From assembly GCA_029243585.1 (NCBI GenBank), contig JAQWRR010000111.1, forward strand, positions 1 to 43,641: a stretch of 43,641 bases of DNA. Reading direction: 5' to 3'. This DNA is from Gammaproteobacteria bacterium. GTDB lineage: Bacteria > Pseudomonadota > Gammaproteobacteria > Steroidobacterales > Rariloculaceae. Shown here piece after piece: positions 24,013 through 32,936 of this stretch. Each line of letters opens with the position of its first letter. Positions within the stretch are counted from its first letter, which is position 1. The notes beneath the pieces were generated by a model that did no database searches, had not been told where the DNA came from, and saw only the letters and a list, made by a program, of their open reading frames with translations. A program made the translations under genes and the position numbers.

Positions 24013-26097
24013 ATGAGTAGTGTTAACGTTGAATATCGTAATAACTTATCAATTATAACTATTGAAAGTCCGCCAGTTAACGCCTTGTCGCAATCTGTTC
24101 GATCAGGACTTGTGTACGCACTGGAGGCGATTAAGATCAATAATGACGTGGAAGCAATTGTCCTTATTTGTATCGGGCGAACATTTTGTGCGGGTGCTGA
24201 TATTCGCGAATTTAATAAAACCCCGCTTTCACCTCATCTCTCAGAGGTTATTTCCTGTATTGAAAATAGTGACGTACCTGTTATTGCAGCGATGCACGGT
24301 ACAGCTCTTGGAGGAGGACTTGAGCTAGCTATGGGATGCCACTTCAGAGTAGCTAGTCTAAAAGCTTATGTTGGTCTCCCAGAAGTAACTTTGGGGTTAT
24401 TACCTGGAGCGATGGGAACTCAGCGCTTACCTCGATTAATAGGTGTGAAAAACGCACTCGATATGATGATTTCAGGTAAGCCTGTGAATGCTAAAACTGC
24501 CCTCAGTTTAGGCATTTTAGATCAATTGATTGATGATGAATCTCTTTTGGATGGTGCCATTGCGTTTGCGAACAAGTTGTTGATTGAAGGCAAGCCTATT
24601 CGGCGTGTTCGTGATCTTACTGTTGATCCTGTTTCGGTAGGTTTTTTTGATAATTATCGTAAAAAGATAGCTGTTAAAACACGAGGACTAATATCCCCAG
24701 AAAAAATCATATGTAGTGTTGAGTCTTCTATTGAAATGCCCTTTGATGAAGCAGTAGTGCAGGAGAGAGATTTTTTTAGTGAATGCAAAAAATCCTCACA
24801 ATCTAAGGCGTTAAGACATGTCTTCTTTGCTGAACGAGCAGTAGCAAAGATTCCTGGAATTTCAGCTGAGGCCTCGCAGCGTCAGATAGATGAGGTTTCA
24901 GTGATTGGTGCGGGTACTATGGGGGCAGGTATCGCCTACAGTGCTCTACGAGCCGGTTTTAAGGTGATTTTGATAGATAGTGAAAGATCAGGACTTCAAC
25001 GGGGTAAAGAGTCAATCAAGGGTCTCTTTGAGCATGACGTTGCTCGCGGAAGAATAGATGATGCAGGTATGAATGAAGGTCTTGAGCGACTACAGACAAC
25101 CCAGAGTTTTGAAGCTGTTGCTAACTCAGACCTTCTGATTGAAGCAGTTTTCGAAAATATGGCTATAAAAAAAGAAGTCTTTCGAACGTTAGATAAGTTT
25201 TGTCGTCCTGGTGCAATATTAGCTACCAACACCTCGACGCTTGATATAGATGAAATAGCTGCTGCAACAGACAGACCAGAAGATGTGATTGGACTACATT
25301 TTTTTAGCCCAGCTCACATCATGCGACTATTAGAAATAGTACGTGGAGCTAAAACAGCAGATGATGTTTTACTTACAGCGCTCGCTCTTTCAAAGCAGTT
25401 GCAAAAGATAGGGGTGGTTGTGGGTAACTGTTTTGGTTTTGTTGGAAATAGAATGTTGCACGGTTATGGGCGGGAAGCACAACTTCTTTTATTAGAAGGG
25501 GCGCCTCCAGAAAAAGTAGATGGTGTGCTTCAAGAGTGGGGGATGGCCATGGGACCTCATGCCGTTTTTGATCTAGCAGGACTTGATGTGGGTTATAAAA
25601 TTCGCCAGGAAAGAACTGACCAACCTGAGGACCCTCTTTTTTATCGTATTGCAGATATGTTGTCTGAAATGGGGAGGTTCGGACAGAAGACCAGTAAGGG
25701 AATGTATTTATATGACTCAGGTTCGCGCGAACCAGTTCCGGACCCAGAGGTACAAGTAATGATTAGTCGAGAGGCAGAATTACTTGGTGTGGAGCAGCGG
25801 GAAATTAGCGAACAGGAGATCATAGAACGTTGTATCTATGCTTTGATCTTAGAGGGTTCAAGAATACTAGAAGAAGGTATCTCGCCCCGTTCTACGGATA
25901 TTGATGTGGTATGGACTAATGGGTATGGCTTTCCACGGTATCGTGGTGGACCAATGCACTATGCAGATGAAATAGGTGTGCAACGTGTATATGAGGCAAT
26001 ATGTGAATTACGTGATCGTTTTGGTTCGCTTTACTGGGAAGTGCCAAAATTACTAGAGAACTTAGGTACTACTGATGGAAAGTTTGCTGATTTATAG
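24013..26097 (+). CDS. Fused enoyl-CoA hydratase / 3-hydroxyacyl-CoA dehydrogenase (FadJ/EHHADH type)
   Basis: A multifunctional beta-oxidation enzyme of 694 residues. The N-terminal crotonase domain (1-190) has FCAGADIREF, GTALGGGLELAMGCHFRVA and LPEVTLGLLPGAMGTQRLPRL, holding the oxyanion hole and the two catalytic Glu. The NAD-binding domain begins at VSVIGAGTMGAGIAYSALRAG (about 297) and includes NTSTLDIDEIA and HFFSPAHIMRLLEIVRG with the catalytic His. Two C-terminal helical domains follow. Length and order resemble the peroxisomal EHHADH type more than E. coli FadB (729). It is not paired with a thiolase; the nearest one is at 38530. AAAGG lies upstream of the ATG. Confidence 0.92.
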   Translation: MSSVNVEYRNNLSIITIESPPVNALSQSVRSGLVYALEAIKINNDVEAIVLICIGRTFCAGADIREFNKTPLSPHLSEVISCIENSDVPVIAAMHGTALGGGLELAMGCHFRVASLKAYVGLPEVTLGLLPGAMGTQRLPRLIGVKNALDMMISGKPVNAKTALSLGILDQLIDDESLLDGAIAFANKLLIEGKPIRRVRDLTVDPVSVGFFDNYRKKIAVKTRGLISPEKIICSVESSIEMPFDEAVVQERDFFSECKKSSQSKALRHVFFAERAVAKIPGISAEASQRQIDEVSVIGAGTMGAGIAYSALRAGFKVILIDSERSGLQRGKESIKGLFEHDVARGRIDDAGMNEGLERLQTTQSFEAVANSDLLIEAVFENMAIKKEVFRTLDKFCRPGAILATNTSTLDIDEIAAATDRPEDVIGLHFFSPAHIMRLLEIVRGAKTADDVLLTALALSKQLQKIGVVVGNCFGFVGNRMLHGYGREAQLLLLEGAPPEKVDGVLQEWGMAMGPHAVFDLAGLDVGYKIRQERTDQPEDPLFYRIADMLSEMGRFGQKTSKGMYLYDSGSREPVPDPEVQVMISREAELLGVEQREISEQEIIERCIYALILEGSRILEEGISPRSTDIDVVWTNGYGFPRYRGGPMHYADEIGVQRVYEAICELRDRFGSLYWEVPKLLENLGTTDGKFADL

Positions 26098-26098
26098 G

Positions 26099-27331
26099 TT
26101 AGCGAGTCTCTATAGAAAACCGTTCTACTTCCTTCCATACTCTGATCAGATTTCCACCCCATAATTTGCGAATATCTTCCCTGCTATAGCCACGATTCAC
26201 AAGTTCTAACGTTACATTGAAAGTTTCTGCGGCATCAAACCACCTTAGGACGCCACCACCACCATCAAAGTCAGAGCTTAATCCAACATGGTCGATTCCT
26301 ATTAAATTCACAGCGTAGTCGACATGGTCAATGAAATCATTGATATCTGCATAGTCAATACTCGACAATTTATTTTTTATTTCAACGCGTTGTTCGCTAG
26401 TAAGATCCCACCATTGGCTAATCCTTTCTATTCCATAATCAGAAATAATTTGTCGGGATGCTTCTATTTCCTCATTACTTGATGTTTTTACGAAGGAGGC
26501 CAGGGCTGTTGCCTGCATCACGCCACCGTTCTTTTTTAGTGCAAGAAGTGTCTCATCATCCATGTTTCGGTAATGGTCAGTAAGTGCGCGTGCATTAGAG
26601 TGTGATGCAATCACAGGTGCTTTTGATAACCGTATAGCATCAAGAGCTGCTTGTTTAGAGATATGGGAGATATCAATCATCATTCCAATTCGATTCATCT
26701 CATCTATGACTTTCTCTCCAAACTGACTTATTCCATCATGTTCTGATTCACTATCTCCAAATTGAGGTCGTGGCTGAGAAGAATCTGAAATATCATTATG
26801 ACCGCTATGGGCTAAAGTCATATAGCGTGCTCCAAGCTCATAATATTTTTCTAGTAATGACAAATCAGTACCAATTACATAGCCATTTTCGATACCAATT
26901 GCTGCAATAAGTTTTCCTGAAGTATGGATTCGTTCAACATCATTTGCTGAGTAAGCCAGTTCAATTAATTCTGGGTACATTTCGTTAGTCATGCGATGAA
27001 TAGCATTAAACTTCGTCATAGCATCTATTTGCGCTTGTAAGTAATTTTCTGGAGTGCGTTCGGTTTGTCCTACATAGACAATAAAGAAAGCAAAATCTAG
27101 CCCTCCCTCCCGCATCTTTTCTAAATTAACCTGGCGAGCAGCATTTAATGGGTCAACGGTCTCAGTAGCAAAATTCAAAGGGATATCAGCATGACTATCG
27201 ATCGTTATGACATCGGCATGAATATTATTAGATACAGCTATAGGTGATTCTGCTGTTTGGGCTGAGATTTTTGTACTCAAACAAAATAATGTCAAAAATA
27301 CTGTTATAGGTATGCATGTAATTTTTTTCAT
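26099..27331 (-). CDS. Membrane dipeptidase, peptidase family M19, exported
   Basis: A zinc dipeptidase of 410 residues that cleaves a broad range of dipeptides, in some bacteria also D-residue substrates. The signal peptide is MKKITCIPITVFLTLFCLS...ISAQ. Zinc-site motifs are DSHADIP, GIENGY (bridging Glu), MMIDISHIS and VIASHSNARAL, followed by GSDFDGGG-like HVGLSSDFDGGGG. I start at ATG 27331 after AGAG; a TTG at 27355 would add eight residues and disrupt the signal peptide. It begins 8 bases after the stop of the MBL-fold gene, so it is the last gene of a four-gene leftward cluster. Its 3' end meets the beta-oxidation gene (1-base gap). Confidence 0.9.
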   Translation of the reverse strand: MKKITCIPITVFLTLFCLSTKISAQTAESPIAVSNNIHADVITIDSHADIPLNFATETVDPLNAARQVNLEKMREGGLDFAFFIVYVGQTERTPENYLQAQIDAMTKFNAIHRMTNEMYPELIELAYSANDVERIHTSGKLIAAIGIENGYVIGTDLSLLEKYYELGARYMTLAHSGHNDISDSSQPRPQFGDSESEHDGISQFGEKVIDEMNRIGMMIDISHISKQAALDAIRLSKAPVIASHSNARALTDHYRNMDDETLLALKKNGGVMQATALASFVKTSSNEEIEASRQIISDYGIERISQWWDLTSEQRVEIKNKLSSIDYADINDFIDHVDYAVNLIGIDHVGLSSDFDGGGGVLRWFDAAETFNVTLELVNRGYSREDIRKLWGGNLIRVWKEVERFSIETR

Positions 27332-27339
27332 CGTTATCT

Positions 27340-28173
27340 CTATTTTAGATGCCAAAGTCCATTTCTTGTTTGAACAAGACCCTCTATATCAAGTTTAATA
27401 AGATGCGCTAGAAGAGAGCGTTCTGCTATTGGGTGCAACTGCGCATCAACATCATCATAAACCTTCTTAACTAATATGCTGAGAGAGCTACCGGACATGG
27501 TACGAATAGCATCCATAGCTTTTTTTTCGCGTTTTAATCTATGTGTAATAATCCAATCTAGGGTCGTTTGAGGATCTTTTAGTAAATCACCATGACCAGG
27601 AGCCAGTTTTTTAGGTTGGAAGGTCTTTAATTTTTTAAGAGAGTTCAAGTAGTCCTGCATGTTTCCATCAGGTGGGTTAATGACCACTGTGGATCCATTC
27701 ATTACATGGTCTCCTGTGAATATCCATTGAAGTTTCTCATGCAAATAACAAAGGTGATTTGAGGCATGTCCCGGCGTATGAATTGCTGTAAGAGTAAATT
27801 CTGCCGTTTCAATTTTATCTCCGTTATTTAAATGGCGATTCGGTGAGAATGTCTGATCTTGATTTGAACCGTTTGGTGGACTTTTACCTAGTAATTCTGC
27901 ACCAGTTGCTTCAGCTAGTGGGTAGGCTGCTGGTGAATGATCCAGGTGTGTATGAGTAACGATAATCCATCTAATTGGTGCAGAGGCTACTTTTTGAATC
28001 ATAGCTATATGTGAGTCTATAGCTGGTCCAGGGTCTATTACTGCTATTTCTTTTTCGCCTAATAGGTACGTATTAGTACCTGGTCCAGTCATCATCCCTG
28101 GGTTGGGGGCTAGTAATCTCTGGATTCCAGGTGCTAGCCGCATAAAATCACAAGTACGTTGTTTAGTATCCAA
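27340..28173 (-). CDS. MBL-fold metallohydrolase, LACTB2-like
   Basis: A 277-residue cytoplasmic metallo-beta-lactamase-fold protein. The metal motif THTHLDHSPAA (HxHxDH), TPGHASNHL, FTGDHVMNGSTVVI and APGHG supply the di-metal site. The C-terminal winged-helix-like tail (IAERSLLAHLIKLDIEGLVQ) and the N-terminal APNPGMMTGPGTNTYLLG are the pattern of LACTB2 (beta-lactamase-like 2), whose human member is a mitochondrial endoribonuclease. Bacterial substrates are unproven. The start is either TTG 28173 or ATG 28143 (ten residues shorter); neither has a strong ribosome site. It lies 33 bases after the FAD oxidoreductase gene. Confidence 0.85.
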   Translation of the reverse strand: MDTKQRTCDFMRLAPGIQRLLAPNPGMMTGPGTNTYLLGEKEIAVIDPGPAIDSHIAMIQKVASAPIRWIIVTHTHLDHSPAAYPLAEATGAELLGKSPPNGSNQDQTFSPNRHLNNGDKIETAEFTLTAIHTPGHASNHLCYLHEKLQWIFTGDHVMNGSTVVINPPDGNMQDYLNSLKKLKTFQPKKLAPGHGDLLKDPQTTLDWIITHRLKREKKAMDAIRTMSGSSLSILVKKVYDDVDAQLHPIAERSLLAHLIKLDIEGLVQTRNGLWHLK

Positions 28174-28206
28174 TCGTTTTAATTCCAGTCAAAGGCCAAA
28201 AAATAT

Positions 28207-29343
28207 TTACATGATTTCCTTAGAAAAAATTTCCATTACATGCTCTGAAATAGCTAAAGATGCGGTCAGACCTGGAGACTCGATTCCAAATAAGTTTATT
28301 AGGCCGCTTATGCCATGTGTGTGAGGCCCTTGGATCATAAAGTCTCCAGGAGAGTCATTAGGTCCTACAATTTTAGGTCTTATGCCTGCATAGTCAGGTT
28401 TTAACGACTCTCTTTTTATATTTGGCCAGTAATTCGATATAGCTTGAAAAAATTGATCTCTTCGATGTGCATCTACTGAGTATATAGGCTTCTCAACCCA
28501 CTCAACATCTGGCCCAAAACGTGCTTTACCATCTAAGTCTAATGTGAGATGAATTCCTAACCCGCCAGGTTCTGGTACAGGATAGATAAGATGTTGGAAT
28601 GGATGTTTTTCCTGATATGCGAAATAGTTGCCTCGGGCATAGCGTGTTTCTGGTATATGCTTTTTATGAAGTTTATTAATATTTTTTGCAACATTAGACC
28701 CATCAAGTCCAGCGCAATTAATCATACATTGAGAGGCAATTGATATTAGTTCTCCATCTGATTTTATTTGGAGAAGAAGTTGATTGTTTTTTGTGCAAGC
28801 ACCAACAAGTTCGGTTAATAGAACAACCTTTCCCCCCGCATTTTCCAAATCGGCCTGCAATGAAAGCATGAATTGATGACTATCAATAATTCCTGTAGAA
28901 GGGGAGAAAAGGCCTGCGGAACATTTAATAGCAGGTTCTAGCTTTCTTGCTTCTATTTCGTCAAGTATTTGAGTGTCTTCGACTCCGTTTGCTAAAGCAC
29001 AGTTTTGAAGTGTATCTAGAGTTTTTTTCTGATTTTCAGTTGATGCTACGATCAACTTACCACAACGATTATATGAAATAGATTTTTCATCACAATATGC
29101 ATAAAGCATCGCCTTACCTCGCGTGCAAAGCTTTGCTTTAAGTGTGTTTTGAGGATAGTAGATCCCAGCATGTATTACTTCAGAGTTACGCGAAGATATT
29201 TCTTTGCCAATATTTGAATTCCTCTCTAGAACAATAACCTCACGTCCAGCTAAAGCGAGTTTTCTAGCAATACTTAGCCCAATTACACCTGCACCAACTA
29301 CTACGACATCTAGTGTGCTTTTATAAGGCTGAGAGTTATTCAA
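28207..29343 (-). CDS. FAD-dependent oxidoreductase, L-2-hydroxyglutarate dehydrogenase-like
   Basis: A 378-residue DAO-fold flavoenzyme. The FAD-binding motif is VVVVGAGVIGLSIARKLALAG followed by VLERN (shown here as GAGVIG). Next come SSRNSEVIHAGIYYP, a pattern shared with L-2-hydroxyglutarate oxidase LhgO/L2HGDH, then INCAGLDGSNVA and the C-terminal DYAGIRPKIVG and LFGIESPGLTASLAIS. It probably oxidises a 2-hydroxy acid and donates electrons to quinone or oxygen. The hydroxyglutarate assignment is by family resemblance only. It lies in the cluster with a TIGR02444 protein upstream and the MBL-fold and dipeptidase genes downstream. Confidence 0.85.
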   Translation of the reverse strand: MNNSQPYKSTLDVVVVGAGVIGLSIARKLALAGREVIVLERNSNIGKEISSRNSEVIHAGIYYPQNTLKAKLCTRGKAMLYAYCDEKSISYNRCGKLIVASTENQKKTLDTLQNCALANGVEDTQILDEIEARKLEPAIKCSAGLFSPSTGIIDSHQFMLSLQADLENAGGKVVLLTELVGACTKNNQLLLQIKSDGELISIASQCMINCAGLDGSNVAKNINKLHKKHIPETRYARGNYFAYQEKHPFQHLIYPVPEPGGLGIHLTLDLDGKARFGPDVEWVEKPIYSVDAHRRDQFFQAISNYWPNIKRESLKPDYAGIRPKIVGPNDSPGDFMIQGPHTHGISGLINLFGIESPGLTASLAISEHVMEIFSKEIM

Positions 29344-29399
29344 AATATTCCTTAATAATTTCTAAAAGTAGATTATTTTATGGTTATAGATTTTACGTA

Positions 29400-29966
29400 T
29401 TAGATTTTATTGAAAATAGTTTTGATTGTTTTAAATGTGCTTTTATTATCGGTGCCGCTCACAAAAGAAGTAACAACATGTGCTAGCTTTTCTAATGATG
29501 GATCATCCAGTTTTATATTGTAATGCTCTAAGTAAAGCCTTAAGTTTTTAATGGAATTGATTTTTTGTTCCTGTGGTTCCAGATTAATAGGTTTTATTGA
29601 TACGATTTCTTCAAGAGTATCTTGCTGTATACGTTCTGCAGATAATTCGGATTTTTTTATTGTATTCCTTAAGTTGAGATGTGATTTGTTTAGTTGCCAT
29701 ACCTCCACAGAATCAGGGTGCTTCATCCACGTTCTAATATTACGAAGTGGGCGGACTACGTGAGTTGCCCATGATTCTGAGAAGACTATAACTCTTTCAA
29801 AAATATCCTTATTTAGGAGTCCTCGCGTAGACCCATACCAACAACAAAAAAGCACTAGATTGACATCTAAGGAGTGTCGATCCTGAAGAGATAGGCATGC
29901 ATCAGCAACACCAGGGCGAGAATAGGTAGCTACTGAAAGCTCCCAAAAATCAGATTTTTTATTCAT
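29400..29966 (-). CDS. TIGR02444-family conserved protein
   Basis: A 188-residue soluble protein of a family confined mostly to Proteobacteria, without an assigned function. The N-terminal signature is FWELSVATYSRPGVADACLSLQDRH, here split as FWELSVATYSRPGV and ADACLSLQD. It is followed by DVNLVLFCCWYG and WATHVVRPLRNIRTWMK, all hallmarks of the family. The C-terminal third is less conserved, Lys- and Ile-rich. It begins the leftward cluster and is divergent from the EamA transporter gene, with 70 bases between them for two promoters. Confidence 0.8.
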   Translation of the reverse strand: MNKKSDFWELSVATYSRPGVADACLSLQDRHSLDVNLVLFCCWYGSTRGLLNKDIFERVIVFSESWATHVVRPLRNIRTWMKHPDSVEVWQLNKSHLNLRNTIKKSELSAERIQQDTLEEIVSIKPINLEPQEQKINSIKNLRLYLEHYNIKLDDPSLEKLAHVVTSFVSGTDNKSTFKTIKTIFNKI

Positions 29967-30036
29967 TTTGTAGTGGTTTTAGCCAGCAATTATTACGTTT
30001 CAGCATTAGTTATCTTGAAAATATACACTGTGCGAC

Positions 30037-30936
30037 ATGATCCCTCATTTCATGGCCTATATTTTTTTGGTTTTTAATATGGCTCTTTGGGGTGGTGCGC
30101 TGGTTGTTGCTCGTGGTGTGCATGAAATAGCGCCCCCGATGGCATTAACATTTTGGCGATGGGTTGTAACCGCACTCATTTTATTTCCTTTTGTAGTAAG
30201 GGATCTTTCTAAGGAACTCCCATTGAAGAAAGAAGCTCGTTATTCTGTTTATTGGGTGTGCATAACCATGTCAATTGGCACCACCTTGTCCCTTGTATCG
30301 GTGAACTATACATCGGCAATCAATGCCGCTGTTATTAATGGTACGCAACCTGCGGTAACAGCCTTAGCAGCTTTCATTGTTTTACGTGAGCGGCTTACAA
30401 AGCTCCAATTAATAGGGATTATGTCTGCCTTTCTTGGAATTGTTGTTATTGGGTTTCAAGCCAATATAACCCGACTCTTACAAATGGCTGCGAATTTCGG
30501 GGATTTCGTAATGCTTGGTGCAGTGGCTTGTTGGTCGCTTTATGCTGTTGAAGTACATAGGGCAAAGTGCCTGCCTAGTTATGGTGTTCTTCTTTTTCTT
30601 ACTGCCTGCGCTGGGGCCATCTTTGGATTACCTCTTTATTTAATAGAGGAGACTTTTTCACGATCTATACAGTTAAATTCAACAACTGTCTTATCAGTGC
30701 TTTATCTTGGTCTAGGCTCTACAGTTATCGCTGTTTCTTTATGGAACATATCTATAAGGTCTGTTGGTGTAAATCGTGCAGCTATATTTTTAAATTTAAT
30801 ACCAGTTTTTGGGGCTTGTTTCGCAATAGTTTTTCTTAATGAAAAAATGTTTTTCTATCATGTGATAGGTTCTGCGATGATAATCCTCGGAATTATTTTT
30901 GCTGTGAAGAAGGTGGGTGAGCAGTCAATCTCATAA
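30037..30936 (+). CDS. EamA/DMT-superfamily transporter
   Basis: An inner-membrane metabolite transporter of 299 residues with two EamA repeats of five helices each. The N-terminal LVFNMALWGGALVVARG and PPMALTFWRW are typical, and the first repeat ends in QPAVTALAAFIVLRERLTKLQLIG (family motif LxERLT). The second repeat ends VFGACFAIVFLNEKMFFYHVIGSAMIILG (motif LNEK...G). Substrate and direction are unknown; many relatives export amino acids or other metabolites. An ATG at 30052 is an alternative start. It is monocistronic and faces the HupE-like gene tail to tail. Confidence 0.88.
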   Translation: MIPHFMAYIFLVFNMALWGGALVVARGVHEIAPPMALTFWRWVVTALILFPFVVRDLSKELPLKKEARYSVYWVCITMSIGTTLSLVSVNYTSAINAAVINGTQPAVTALAAFIVLRERLTKLQLIGIMSAFLGIVVIGFQANITRLLQMAANFGDFVMLGAVACWSLYAVEVHRAKCLPSYGVLLFLTACAGAIFGLPLYLIEETFSRSIQLNSTTVLSVLYLGLGSTVIAVSLWNISIRSVGVNRAAIFLNLIPVFGACFAIVFLNEKMFFYHVIGSAMIILGIIFAVKKVGEQSIS

Positions 30937-30940
30937 TTAG

Positions 30941-30974
30941 GTTTGAAATAGATTCAAACAAGCTTCTTTTTTTT
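30941..30974 (+). terminator. Possible terminator after the EamA gene
   Basis: A 7-bp stem GTTTGAA / TTCAAAC closes a 5-base loop at 30941-30959, and a run of eight T begins at 30967. The T run starts seven bases after the stem, which is late for an efficient intrinsic terminator. Confidence 0.35.
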
Positions 30975-31014
30975 AATTATAGAATTACAGTATTTATGCT
31001 TATCAGTATTTGTT

Positions 31015-32031
31015 CTAAGCCCAAAAGGTTAGTACGCGCTCTAAAGTCCAGAAGGTTGAGATAGAGCCTAAAAAATACGCTGTTATAAATCCGATACGAG
31101 CTCTAGAAAAACCAATTTTTATTTGATCGCCCATTTTCATGCGTACTGAATGCATCAGCATGGTAGTGCCAAAAATAACTAAAACAAAAATAACTTGTCC
31201 AATTTCAACGCCTATGTTGAAAAATAATAATGCTGTTGGTAATTCGGTAGTCGGTAGTCCCACCTCCCGCAATACACTAGCAAAACCAAATCCATGTAGG
31301 AGTCCAAACGAACTAGAAACTAAAACTGGATGGCGGTAGGTGAGAGTTGTGTTATTTCCTCGTGCGATCTCTGTCGCTAGAAAGACGATACTTAATGCAA
31401 TGATAGCTTCTACGGCAGGTATTGGTATCGTGATGATATTTAATGTAGATAGGGCTAGCGTGAGAGAATGAGCAATCGTGAAGCCTGTCACTGTTATTAG
31501 TGTTCTTTTGCCAGTGCGGGCAATTAAGACCAACAGTGCCACAAACATTAAGTGATCCCATCCGACCCAGATATGGTCCAGACCAAGCCTTGTATAGTTT
31601 ATAGCAACTTCCCAACGTTCTGGTTCCTCAGGTATTTCCCAATTCAGTTCTCCTGGTGGAAGAAGACCGGAAATTAGCTGTCCATCGTAGGGTTGTATTC
31701 TAATGACTGTTGTCAATGAAGGGTTTGAGCCTGGAAATTCAAGCGAGAGTGTTTTTCCAGATATATCAGCTACGCATTGATATGTTTGTTCGGCTTGATA
31801 GCTGTCTCCTCTTAATGCAATTTGAGGATCTATTTCAGACTGGCATCCATCTGATACTGAGACCATAGGGATTTGATTACGAGGAACTGTTGATGGGATT
31901 TTCCAGCGTAATATGAGTGATTGTGGTGTGCTTTGCACAGCATCAATAAAAATTGGACGTAGATCATGGCTAAGGGTTATTGATGAGGCAGTAATAAAGT
32001 AGACTGTAAGTAGAATTTGGGTGATTTTCAT
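31015..32031 (-). CDS. HupE/UreJ-like membrane protein
   Basis: A 338-residue inner-membrane protein. A signal peptide (about 1-21) is followed by a periplasmic beta-rich domain of about 130 residues, then six to seven helices. The HupE/UreJ signature is seen in LGLDHIWVGWDHLMFVALL, then GFTIAHSLTLALS, VEAIIALSIVFLATEIAR and GLLHGFGFASVL, with the histidines and acids expected of a metal-handling permease. HupE and UreJ are thought to move nickel; this second type with a large exported domain is uncharacterised. No hydrogenase or urease gene is visible in the window. It is third in a tight operon, 11 bases after the parvulin gene. Confidence 0.8.
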   Translation of the reverse strand: MKITQILLTVYFITASSITLSHDLRPIFIDAVQSTPQSLILRWKIPSTVPRNQIPMVSVSDGCQSEIDPQIALRGDSYQAEQTYQCVADISGKTLSLEFPGSNPSLTTVIRIQPYDGQLISGLLPPGELNWEIPEEPERWEVAINYTRLGLDHIWVGWDHLMFVALLVLIARTGKRTLITVTGFTIAHSLTLALSTLNIITIPIPAVEAIIALSIVFLATEIARGNNTTLTYRHPVLVSSSFGLLHGFGFASVLREVGLPTTELPTALLFFNIGVEIGQVIFVLVIFGTTMLMHSVRMKMGDQIKIGFSRARIGFITAYFLGSISTFWTLERVLTFWA

Positions 32032-32042
32032 AGCCTAGATTG

Positions 32043-32930
32043 CTAGTTTGCAAGCATTAAAACCGGATCAATAACAATTTCATATCGATCCATGATTTCT
32101 TGAATTGCTAAAGCTGTATTTTCTCTTGCTTGAGCTGCTTGCGCATCACTTTCTACGCGATCTCGTACCTCTTGAAAAGCTGGCTCTCGTTGTGGCGCTT
32201 GATTGGTTATCATCACAAGGTGAAAACCAAAGCTTGACTCAAAAGGCCCATGCCATAATGAAGAATTGGGTGTGATTTGGAATAAATCTTCGGCAACATC
32301 ACCACCAAGATGGCTTGCTATCAGTTGTGGTGGACGTTCAACATAGTTAACAAAATAGGGGAAGCGGTCGCCGTGATTTGCTGCTTCTTCGAAAGTAACG
32401 CCTTCATTATTTAATTCCACTAGTTTTTCTTCTGCTAGCCTATGAGCCGCTTCTTCTCCACGTCTTTGAGAGTTATAGAAAACATGAGTAAAAGTTATGA
32501 AAGGATCGATATCATAGTTTCTTCGATTGTCCTCAAAGTAAGCGAGAACGTCTTCCTCGCTAATCGAGAGGTTTTCATTAGAAAAACCTTCTGAAAGGTA
32601 ACGAAGTTTTTGTACAAGTCGGCTACGGATAATGTAGTCATCACTATCCAGACCTAATGCTAAGGCTTCTCTATAAAGGATCTCTTCTCTTGCTGCTTCC
32701 TGAATAAGGTCTTCTATTTCTCGTTGAGACATATCATCTAAAAATAGCTCAAACTGTTCCCTGTCAAAAGCGACAGACTGATATTGAAGGAAGGTTAAAA
32801 GAGTTTCTCTATCTACCAGTACATTTCGTTCATCTGATTCTTGATTGCCAGTAAACTGAAATAAGATTAACAGGCCAAAACCCAGCCCAAGAAAATGCAG
32901 TAATGGATCCTTTAAAAAAACCGATTTCAT
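32043..32930 (-). CDS. Membrane-anchored parvulin-type peptidyl-prolyl isomerase
   Basis: A 295-residue PpiC/SurA-like protein. Residues 7-26 form one N-terminal membrane anchor (LLHFLGLGFGLLILFQF), leaving the rest in the periplasm. A helical, Glu-rich N-domain (residues 35-140, ISEEDVLAYFEDNR) resembles the SurA/PrsA chaperone part. The parvulin domain at about 143-255 shows ITFTHVFYN, FEEAANHGDRFP and LWHGPFESSFGFHLVMIT. It probably folds or assembles an exported or membrane partner. The gene begins 6 bases after the small upstream gene and lies 11 bases before the HupE-like gene, suggesting that the HupE-like protein is its client. Confidence 0.85.
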   Translation of the reverse strand: MKSVFLKDPLLHFLGLGFGLLILFQFTGNQESDERNVLVDRETLLTFLQYQSVAFDREQFELFLDDMSQREIEDLIQEAAREEILYREALALGLDSDDYIIRSRLVQKLRYLSEGFSNENLSISEEDVLAYFEDNRRNYDIDPFITFTHVFYNSQRRGEEAAHRLAEEKLVELNNEGVTFEEAANHGDRFPYFVNYVERPPQLIASHLGGDVAEDLFQITPNSSLWHGPFESSFGFHLVMITNQAPQREPAFQEVRDRVESDAQAAQARENTALAIQEIMDRYEIVIDPVLMLAN

Positions 32931-32936
32931 TATTTT

